From the NCBI GenBank assembly GCA_902826835.1, contig CADEGH010000049.1, positions 1-34,740 on the forward strand: a stretch of 34,740 nucleotides of DNA. Reading direction: 5' to 3'. Positions within the stretch are counted from its first letter, which is position 1, and each line of letters begins with the position of its first letter. The translations under genes and the position numbers were made by a program. This document shows positions 1 to 6,700 of this stretch, one piece after another. The notes beneath the pieces are model-generated. The model was not told where the DNA came from. It saw nothing but the letters and a program-made list of their open reading frames with translations, and made no database searches. The DNA is from an uncultured bacterium (GTDB lineage: Bacteria; Planctomycetota; GCA-002687715).

Positions 1-935
1 GAGCGCGCGTGGGGCTGGGACGGTGGGAACGCGGATCACCAGATCCGCACGCTGCTGATGGAAGTCGAGGCGAGGCTCAGGAACAGAAGTTTCGATGTAG
101 GCCAGAGGGGCTCTTTTTCCTTCCGAGAGAAGAGTCGGAAGCGGAGATGGGATCATTGGGCCGTCGGTGGCGCTTCGTGACGATGCCCTGGGCTACGGGC
201 TCGTGTCGCAGGCGGATCTGGTGATCCGCGTTCCCATGAGTGGCGGCACGCATGTGGCGAGGGCGGGGGCGCGCACTTCGGGAGGAAACGGTTGGTTGAT
301 GGGAGCGAGCGTGGGGCTGGGACGGTGGGAACGCGGATCACCAGATCCGCACGCTGCTGATGGAAGTCGAGGCGAGGCTCAGGAACAGAAGTTTCGATGT
401 AGGCCAGAGGGGCTCTTTTTCCTTCCGAGAGAAGAGTCGGAAGCGGAGATGGGATCATTGGGCCGTCGGTGGCGCTTCGTGACGATGCCCTGGGCTACGG
501 GCTCGTGTCGCAGGCGGATCTGGTGATCCGCGTTCCCATGAGTGGCGGCACGCATGTGGCGAGGGCGGGGGCGCGCACTTCGGGAGGAAACGGTTGGTTG
601 ATGGGAGCGAGCGTGGGGCTGGGACGGTGGGAACGCGGATCACCAGATCCGCACGCTGCTGATGGAAGTCGAGGCGAGGCTCAGGAACAGAAGTTTCGAT
701 GTAGGCCAGAGGGGCTCTTTTTCCTTCCGAGAGAAGAGTCGGAAGCGGAGATGGGATCATTGGGCCGTCGGGGGCGCTCCGTGACGGTGCCCTGGGCTAC
801 GGGCTCTGGTCGCAGGCGGATCTGGTGATCCGCGTTCCCATGGGCGGTGGCACGCACGTCGCGAGGGGGGTGGCACGCATGTCGCGAGGGCGGGGGCACG
901 CACTTCGGGAGGAAACGAGTGGTTGGTGGGAGCGC
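1..935. repeat. Tandem array of a 302-bp repeat with paired hairpins
   Basis: Units begin at 9, 311 and 613. The first two read identical base for base, and the third matches to about 768 before diverging and gaining about 21 bp. Each unit carries two hairpins, GCGGATC-ACCA-GATCCGC (31-48, 333-350, 635-652) and its reverse complement GCGGATC-TGGT-GATCCGC (212-229, 514-531, 816-833). Each is flanked by a conserved GTTCCC or GGGAAC, so 24-nt inverted arms alternate along the array. This resembles REP/BIME arrays. Open frames run through it on both strands, but 302 is not a multiple of three and I do not call genes here. The array may extend beyond the left edge of the window. Confidence 0.92.
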
Positions 936-1128
936 GTGGGGCTGGGGCGGTGGCGCGCATGTCGCGATAGGGTGGTGGGATCGGGGGGAACGCGGAGCAC
1001 CAGATCCTTACCTCCCGGCTCCGACTGCGCAGCCCAAGCGGATTGCAGAGCAACCACTCACCCCACCGCGGCCCCCCTCAATTCGCACCCCGCGAGCGCA
1101 CCGCCGCCCGGGTTGCTCCTCGTCCGCT
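936..1128. repeat. Degenerate end of the repeat array and spacer
   Basis: The start of a fourth unit (GTGGGGCTGG at 936) runs into a decayed hairpin arm at about 982-1009, where CGCGGAGCACCAGATCC replaces the intact stem. From about 1010 to the end of the lipoprotein gene at 1129 I see nothing recognisable. Confidence 0.6.
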
Positions 1129-1896
1129 TCATGGGACCGCGAATCGAATCTCCAGTCCGATCAACTTCGCATCCGCACTGGCCCAGTCGACCATGGGGTC
1201 TTGGGGCTTGATTCCCTCCCGCGTAGTCGTCCACTCGAGGTTATGGGTACCCGGCGCCTCCGCTTTCTTGCCGCGGTAGAGCCAGTGCCCGAGAACTCCC
1301 ACCTGGTTCGACTGGACTTCGGATTCGAAACTGAACCAATCACTCCGGAACCCGGCGCCATCGGGAAGGCGCAACTGGGCGAGCTTTCTCCAGCTCTCAT
1401 CCCCCACCGCACCCGATCTTCGGAAGCGCAGCTCCGCGATCAGCGCGGACTGTTCGACGACCTGAGGATGGTCCTTCTTGACGGCCGAGACCACGCTCTC
1501 CCCGAACAGCGTTTTCAACCGACCATCCAGAAGATCCTTGGCCTTCCAGACTTCGTAGGACACCTCAAGCCGCACGATCTCCCCTTCGGCCATCCCGAAC
1601 TGCGCGTATCCCCCGTCTTCCCCCATGGTCACGGCGCTGAATTCAGCGGACATCACGGTGGGGGCAAAACCCGGCCGCGGCAGGTGGTCGTACTTCAGGT
1701 CCCGCAGGTGAACGATCACATTGCCACTGGATCCCGCTTGGAGATTCCAAGCCAACCGGTTGTGCACCTTGGCCCCCTCCGGCTCGGAAATTCGCAAAAC
1801 ACCCCGAGAAACGGCCGGCCTGCGTGTCGGCGGCTCTCCGCCACACCCGGCGAGCATCAGCAGCGCTGTCAACAGTCCTGAAAGTACGACTCGCAT
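1129..1896 (-). CDS. Hypothetical lipoprotein
   Basis: The 255-residue product starts with a lipoprotein signal peptide: MRVVL, a hydrophobic stretch and the lipobox LAGC, with the lipidated cysteine near residue 18. It should be exported and anchored in a membrane. The mature part is soluble, with many alternating hydrophobic residues that suggest beta structure, and ends in a hydrophobic IRFAVP. I recognise no family or catalytic motif. The ATG at 1896 is chosen because it directly precedes the signal peptide. The gene is divergent from the secreted protein at 2239. It may act at the cell surface, but the sequence does not show how. Confidence 0.8.
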   Translation of the reverse strand: MRVVLSGLLTALLMLAGCGGEPPTRRPAVSRGVLRISEPEGAKVHNRLAWNLQAGSSGNVIVHLRDLKYDHLPRPGFAPTVMSAEFSAVTMGEDGGYAQFGMAEGEIVRLEVSYEVWKAKDLLDGRLKTLFGESVVSAVKKDHPQVVEQSALIAELRFRRSGAVGDESWRKLAQLRLPDGAGFRSDWFSFESEVQSNQVGVLGHWLYRGKKAEAPGTHNLEWTTTREGIKPQDPMVDWASADAKLIGLEIRFAVP

Positions 1897-2238
1897 GTTT
1901 TTCCCCAGAGGGACGCAGGATGGATCACGGCATCTTGTCGGGATGCAACGCAGCGGAGTCTACTTGTTTTGGTGCCCGATGCCGTGGACGCCGGGTTGAT
2001 AGGACATTGGAGTTCTCCCGCCCTCGAACCGCGCGCGGAGCTGCTTCGGGAGACTCTCCCCAGCCCTTCCGCCCGTGTGTCCCGCGGTCTCTTGAGAATT
2101 CGCTGAGAAAAAGTGGACCCAAATTGTCTTGGTGAGCGTTCTATTGGTGTCCGCGGCGCTAACAACCCTTGGTCCTGGTCATTCGGGCACCGGTCGCCCT
2201 CGGTGGTCTCGCGTCGCACCCTGCAAGGGAGTCCAGTC
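1897..2238. other. Divergent intergenic region, no gene seen
   Basis: These 342 bp separate two divergent genes and should hold both promoters. I found no convincing -35/-10 pair. A short GCATC...GATGC inverted repeat lies near 1932-1948. The only clear signal is AAGGGA at 2225-2230, a Shine-Dalgarno for the ATG at 2239. Confidence 0.5.
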
Positions 2239-3804
2239 ATGTCCTTGTCCGTCGAGCGGGTTGGGTCTGGTCGCGCCTCGGTGCGCCGGGAGCGCTCGGC
2301 CTTGGCAGGTCTTGCCTACCGAACCCTGAGCTTTGTTTTGGTTCTCGGGCCGATGGCGGCTTCCCAAGTCATGGGCCCGGGTTATTCCAATTTCGCCATT
2401 GCAACGGTCATCACTCCGTTGCCTACGAACGGCACCGGGCCTGGAGCATGCGCGGGGCACACCGATCTCGTGGTGGCGCCGGCGTCCTTCGCTCCCTACG
2501 GTGGAGACATTTTCCTGGGCACTGCCGGTGGCCCGTCGGTCTCCGATGGTGCAGTTTGGCGCATCACTCCTAACGGAGTGGCGACCCCCGTCTTCGCCTG
2601 CAACAGTCCTCCGTCCTCGCTGCCGAGCGGCATCCCGGACGCACTGGGATTGGCCTTCGATTCCTCGGGTCAGTTTCTCTATGTACTCTGCAGCAGGGAC
2701 ACTCGGGGGACTATCTCGGTCAGCACCGATGACGGAATGGTCATTCGTGTCGACAACCTGTTCAATTCCAGCTACTATGGCGTTCCGAGTGCGGCGGATG
2801 CCTTTCTCCCGCCGAATTGCAATCGCACGTTCGCGTACCAGTCGGCTTTCGGTGGAAAGCTCGCCTTCGGTCCCCAGGGTTTACTCGCCTCCGGGTGCAA
2901 TGGCTGGCTGGGCGAGGCGGTAGTCGCGGTCGGAGCCAACGCTTACGGTGCAATTGCCGGCATTGTCCCGGGCTTCGGGTGTCCTTGCCCTCCTCCGAGA
3001 GGATGCGGCTACTTCGGGTACATACGAGGAATTGCAGTTGATCCGGCGAGCGGAGCACTCGTGTTCGGAACCTTGAGTCCATTCGGCTTCGCTCCCAACA
3101 GCGGCGTTCATTTATTCACGGGACCAGGCACCTTCTCGACGCTCGTTCCAGGATCCACGGGCGATTTCCCGGACCTCGAATTCGGCCCTGGCGGCGCTTT
3201 CGGCACCGACCTCTATTATTCGACCAACGACGCGGCTTCCGCCGGTGCCAGCCCTACTGTGGGGAATCGCATCATGCGGGTTGCTCCCGGCGGGACACCC
3301 TCGGTTTTCATGAGCGGCTTCGGGAACGTACCCGACTTCACCTTTGACGGTCAAGCGAGGATGTACATCCGGACGTCTGGCAGGATACTCTCCGTCGTTC
3401 CCGCCAACACACCTTCGAGTTCCGCGAATTTCGGATCAGGAACGAGCGGCCCGAACTTCATTCCGACGCTGTCGATCTCGGGCCCCCCGATTCTGGGTAG
3501 CCTCGTCGTTGTTCAAGTCGGCAACAGCAGCACCATGCCGGAGTCCGCGTTCTTGGGATTCTCCGGAGGTGTAGCGATGGGCCCCGGCCCGCTCCTCATC
3601 GACACAGGACCGTCCTTCGGGTTCATCGGTCTGCCAGGTCCCTCCACCCCATCGGCACTGCCGAATCCCCTGAGCTTTGTCCTTTCGGTGAGGATTCCGG
3701 CTACTTCCGCGCTCGACGGAATCAGCCTCTATCTCCAAGCGGCCGTGATTCCCGGCTCGGGCGCGGCGCTCACGCCAGGCCTGAGTCTGACCTTCGGCTT
3801 CTAG
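2239..3804 (+). CDS. Secreted beta-propeller-like protein with terminal module
   Basis: The frame is open upstream to 2113, but the ATG at 2239 is preceded by AAGGGA with 8-base spacing and leads into a signal peptide (RRER, then a hydrophobic core ending ...LGPMAASQ), giving 521 residues. The middle has repeated blade-like segments such as GDIFLGTAGG, GLAFDSSGQFLYVL and DFTFDGQARMYI, as in NHL/SMP-30-type six-bladed propellers. The last 110 or so residues (from about 3462) form a separate beta-rich module starting near PTLSISGPPILG and ending GLSLTFGF. A related module lies in the protein at 32978. Probably extracellular or outer-surface. Propeller assignment is by pattern only; no enzyme residues are evident. 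Confidence 0.75.
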   Translation: MSLSVERVGSGRASVRRERSALAGLAYRTLSFVLVLGPMAASQVMGPGYSNFAIATVITPLPTNGTGPGACAGHTDLVVAPASFAPYGGDIFLGTAGGPSVSDGAVWRITPNGVATPVFACNSPPSSLPSGIPDALGLAFDSSGQFLYVLCSRDTRGTISVSTDDGMVIRVDNLFNSSYYGVPSAADAFLPPNCNRTFAYQSAFGGKLAFGPQGLLASGCNGWLGEAVVAVGANAYGAIAGIVPGFGCPCPPPRGCGYFGYIRGIAVDPASGALVFGTLSPFGFAPNSGVHLFTGPGTFSTLVPGSTGDFPDLEFGPGGAFGTDLYYSTNDAASAGASPTVGNRIMRVAPGGTPSVFMSGFGNVPDFTFDGQARMYIRTSGRILSVVPANTPSSSANFGSGTSGPNFIPTLSISGPPILGSLVVVQVGNSSTMPESAFLGFSGGVAMGPGPLLIDTGPSFGFIGLPGPSTPSALPNPLSFVLSVRIPATSALDGISLYLQAAVIPGSGAALTPGLSLTFGF

Positions 3805-3846
3805 CGGAGGTCCTGAGGCCCGTACGATCGGGTGACAAACCCCCGC

Positions 3847-4254
3847 TCAGGAGGCCCGCTTGGCTGCGGGTGAGCGACGAGAGGCGGGCGGTTGCTTCGC
3901 AACCATGTTGACCTTGGAAGAAGGCCGCCGCTTCGGTCGCGGGGCCGGGCGAGCAGGGACCTCTGTGAGCAGCGAGGCGACGGCAATGCGGCGAGCTATT
4001 GACCGCAACTTGCGATCCAGCTCGGGCCCTGCCAATTCGGTCTCCAGTGTCTTGTAGGCCGCCCGACAGGCCGAGCAACCCTGTAGATGGGAGTCGGTCC
4101 AGCCCGCCTCGCGCTCCGAGAGGATCTTTGACCGGAAAAAAATCAAGTCGATTTCGGTTAGATGGCGGAGATTTTCGGGAGTTCTGGTCACGACCTCCTG
4201 AGCCGCGGCCAAGAACACCGTCTCAAACCTCGTTTTGTGTGTGAGTTTCTTCAT
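3847..4254 (-). CDS. Small zinc-finger protein, possible anti-sigma factor
   Basis: The 135-residue protein has an HxxxCxxC motif (His56, Cys60, Cys63), the signature of zinc-binding anti-sigma domains. A helical segment precedes it, and a very basic tail rich in KR, P and A follows (residues 105-135). No transmembrane segment is visible, so it would be a soluble anti-sigma factor if that is its job. It lies 306 bp downstream of an ECF-type sigma gene on the same strand, which supports the idea, but it has its own likely promoter (4281-4309). The basic tail could also bind nucleic acid. Function is inferred from one short motif plus context. Confidence 0.65.
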   Translation of the reverse strand: MKKLTHKTRFETVFLAAAQEVVTRTPENLRHLTEIDLIFFRSKILSEREAGWTDSHLQGCSACRAAYKTLETELAGPELDRKLRSIARRIAVASLLTEVPARPAPRPKRRPSSKVNMVAKQPPASRRSPAAKRAS

Positions 4255-4560
4255 GTCCTGGGATTGCCGAATGCGACAGAAATATAAGTCCGCTCATGCC
4301 GAGAACGAACAAGTTTTTTCGAAAAAGGGAAAACGAAGCTGGCAAGAGGGCTGACCTGGGCGGCGAGCCCCGCAGGGGGGGGGAAGGGGAACCAGGGCAG
4401 ACTGGAACAACCCTGCCCACCTCTGACGAGGGCCGCGCCACGACTGATCCGCGAGGCGGAGGTGGAATTCCGACCTGTCCCTACGAAACAAGGAGACGAG
4501 CCTCAGCCCCACTACGACTCCCCTCGGTGGGTCCGCGACTCCTCAGGCCGGAAATTTCGG
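4255..4560. other. Gap between sigma and zinc-finger genes
   Basis: No credible gene lies in these 306 bp. The part next to 4254 holds a minus-strand promoter candidate and the 12-bp palindrome TTTTTCGAAAAA (4315-4326). A G-rich tract sits at about 4373-4392. A GGGCAG/CTGCCC inverted repeat near 4395-4420 lacks a T-tract, so I do not call it a terminator. Confidence 0.5.
4281..4309 (-). promoter_or_regulatory. Putative promoter of the zinc-finger gene
   Basis: Read on the minus strand, TTCGTT (4309-4304), a 17-bp spacer and TATATT (4286-4281) lie about 27 bp upstream of the ATG at 4254. The -10 is good and the -35 weak. Confidence 0.4.
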
Positions 4561-5193
4561 CTAACGGGCTCGATCTCGGCGTGAGTCCGACTCCGGAGTC
4601 CCAGGCGACTTCTCGATAGACAGGAGCCTGCGCATCTTCAGCGTAAGTCGATGAACCCGAAAACGAACCGCGTCCGAGTTAATGCCTAATTTCTTTCCGA
4701 TCTCACGGTACGTCAGGCCCGACAGGTAAGCATCAAGCACTTCGAGTTCCCTTCCGCTGAGCGATTTCCGGATTATCTCGGACAGGGACTGCGACTGCTC
4801 TGCATCAACCGCCGACTCTAGCGGCGAGAGATCCGTGCTTACTCTGCCCGCCTGGCGATATGCGCTCTTTCGCCGCCTCTCCGACCGAGTCGCATTCAGA
4901 TACCTCCCGCGGAGCATGCTGAAGATTGAGGCCTGGAGAGAGTGAACCGTCGTGGAACCTGATCGGCCTCGATCGAGGATCGTGAGAAGAACATCCTGGC
5001 GGAGATCTTCCTCATCTACGGCGGCTGAGGGAGATCGAAGACGCCTTGCCGCAGAATTCAGTGAAGGAAGAAGCTGCTCGACGACCCGAGCTTCCGCGGC
5101 AGTCCACTCCGCCGAACTCAGCTTGGGAGTTGGTTCTGTTTCTGCGCGAGCGTCCAACCAATCTTTCTCGGCATCGTCTCGGCGTCGGGTCAT
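4561..5193 (-). CDS. ECF-type RNA polymerase sigma factor
   Basis: The 210-residue product has the two conserved sigma domains. Region 2 contains DEEDLRQDVLLTIL (roughly residues 60-75) and a basic segment. Region 4 has a helix-turn-helix reading LSGRELEVLDAYLSGLTYRE and IGKKLGINSDAVRFRVHRL. No extra C-terminal domain is present. The ATG at 5193 is chosen because it overlaps the stop of the nuclease gene upstream (ATGA at 5190-5193) and AGGAGG lies at 5211-5216. That indicates translational coupling. It would direct polymerase to its own promoter set; the possible inhibitor is the zinc-finger protein at 3847. Targets cannot be read from this window. Confidence 0.85.
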   Translation of the reverse strand: MTRRRDDAEKDWLDARAETEPTPKLSSAEWTAAEARVVEQLLPSLNSAARRLRSPSAAVDEEDLRQDVLLTILDRGRSGSTTVHSLQASIFSMLRGRYLNATRSERRRKSAYRQAGRVSTDLSPLESAVDAEQSQSLSEIIRKSLSGRELEVLDAYLSGLTYREIGKKLGINSDAVRFRVHRLTLKMRRLLSIEKSPGTPESDSRRDRAR

Positions 5194-5987
5194 GTTTCTT
5201 CGACCCCCATCCTCCTGAGACCAGTGGTCATCACTTCGATGAGGAAGCTCGAAAAGCTCCGGTTTGCATTCCGCGGATCGGCACGCAAGCACGTTTCGAA
5301 CTCGACTCTGAGTCTTGGTAGCAAGTTCAGGAAGACCTCGACGAGCTCAGTCCGCGAATCGAGCAAAGTCAGGAGCGAGCCAATCGGAGACGCCTTCGGC
5401 GCGACAGAACTCAGGAGCGCGGAGCTTTGCACACGCAGGCGATCGAGGTCGAATCGTGCAACTTCCTTGTCGATTTTCCCCAGGTCGCCAGCCCCGGATT
5501 CGGCCAGGAATTCGCGAGTCGATGGCCAAAACCCCAAGGCCAAGGTTTGGAGACGTGTGAGGTCCGACTGCCTCGTTTGGCTATCCACGATCTCGTGGGC
5601 GATTCCGGTGCACGCGCTCAAGAAGTCCAGCGCATCGCGGGCCTCGCTGGTTACGGCGGCCGTCGCCAGGACGAGGAAGACCCGCGGATGGAGCTCGGGG
5701 CGCATCATGAATAAGGCCAAGACCTTTCCGGAGACTCGATCGTAGCCGATCGGATTCCGGTAGCGCTTGCACTCGACCATCCACCTCGTCCCGTCATGGG
5801 CAAGGGCATCTATGTCTCTTCCGCGTTGACTGCCCGCGCTCCGTTGGCTGACGTAGCGAAAGAGCCCGGAATCGAGGAGCCAGCGGCGGCCCAGTTGCTC
5901 GAAGGACCAAGGCCCATTCGTAGGCGACATTCGACAGATCGCGGCATCAATCAATAACCGTGCCATGTCTGTGCGCGAGCATACCAT
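5190..5987 (-). CDS. Mrr-like PD-(D/E)XK restriction endonuclease
   Basis: The N-terminal 110 residues match the Mrr_cat pattern: FEQLGRRWL (Glu30), then GRDIDALA (Asp58/Asp60), then MVECKRY (Glu72, Lys74), giving D...ExK in the usual order. This fold cuts DNA, often modified or foreign DNA in type IV restriction. The other 150 residues are helical and unrecognised, and may bind a target or partner. No methyltransferase lies nearby. The stop overlaps the sigma factor start, so the two proteins are probably made together. Starts at 5987 and 5966 are both possible, neither with a Shine-Dalgarno. G+C is lower than in the housekeeping genes (33 of 60 bases at 5221-5280), which fits acquisition by transfer. 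Confidence 0.8.
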   Translation of the reverse strand: MVCSRTDMARLLIDAAICRMSPTNGPWSFEQLGRRWLLDSGLFRYVSQRSAGSQRGRDIDALAHDGTRWMVECKRYRNPIGYDRVSGKVLALFMMRPELHPRVFLVLATAAVTSEARDALDFLSACTGIAHEIVDSQTRQSDLTRLQTLALGFWPSTREFLAESGAGDLGKIDKEVARFDLDRLRVQSSALLSSVAPKASPIGSLLTLLDSRTELVEVFLNLLPRLRVEFETCLRADPRNANRSFSSFLIEVMTTGLRRMGVEET

Positions 5988-6156
5988 CTCGCGATGACGA
6001 CCGAGATCGGGTGCAGCTTCGTCACCGTCATCGGCGCGAAATCGGAATAGGCGCAGTTTATGAGACTTCCCCGACCGGGCCGGTCAGGGGTTCGTCGATC
6101 ACTCCTTTTCGCCAAGGAACGCGACTGCCAGAGAACGGTCGGCAAGTCAATCGCAC

Positions 6157-6579
6157 TCAGTCGGAGGGCGAGTGTGGGAAAGCGGCGGCATGCGCGACCG
6201 CGAGGGCGAGGGAGCGGGTGTGGGTGAGCGAGAGGGTGATGGGGCCGAGGTGGAGGCGGGAGGCGAGGGCGAGGGCGCGGCCGTGGAGGCGGACTTCGGG
6301 GGCGCCGGTCGAGGCGCGGTGGATCTCCACGTCGGTGAAGCCGAGCCCCTCGGCCCAGCCGGTGCGGAGCAGTTTGAGCACGGCTTCTTTGGCCGCGAAC
6401 CGAACCGCGAAATGTTGCGCGGGGCGCGGTTGGGCCTGGCAGTAGTTCCGCTCGGTCTCTGTGAACACCCGGGCCAAGAAGCGCTCGCCACGGTTCGCGA
6501 TGGCCTCGGCGACGCGGTCGATTTCGATGGCATCGAGGCCGAGGTGCGCCGGAAGGGGGGGGGGGAGCGGCGGATTCAT
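6157..6579 (-). CDS. acpS: Holo-[acyl-carrier-protein] synthase
   Basis: The enzyme moves 4'-phosphopantetheine from CoA to acyl carrier protein in the cytoplasm, making ACP active for fatty acid synthesis. The 140-residue length is normal. The two metal-binding signatures are present: GLDAIEIDRV near residue 14, with Asp in the magnesium site, and RFAAKEAVLK near residue 60. The first ten residues are proline-rich and not part of the fold. The gene is divergent from pcrA with 121 bp between them, and lies 169 bp from the nuclease start on the same strand. Recognition is confident. Confidence 0.93.
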   Translation of the reverse strand: MNPPLPPPLPAHLGLDAIEIDRVAEAIANRGERFLARVFTETERNYCQAQPRPAQHFAVRFAAKEAVLKLLRTGWAEGLGFTDVEIHRASTGAPEVRLHGRALALASRLHLGPITLSLTHTRSLALAVAHAAAFPHSPSD

Positions 6580-6700
6580 CGCGCGGTGATGTTATCCGCC
6601 AAACTCTCGTGAGCGGACGAGAACGCCGCCACTCCGGCCCCGGTTCGCACGCGAGCCGCGTCCGGAAAGCGCTAACCTGCGCGCTCCGCCGGTTGCCACC

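Noticed and set aside
153..828. Repeated open frames of 101 and 119 codons on both strands
   Set aside because: They come from the 302-bp repeat, lie on both strands and shift frame between units. The same peptides appear at every repeat copy, as expected of a non-coding repeat.
4315..4326. TTTTTCGAAAAA palindrome as an operator
   Set aside because: A/T-only arms arise easily by chance, and no second copy was seen.
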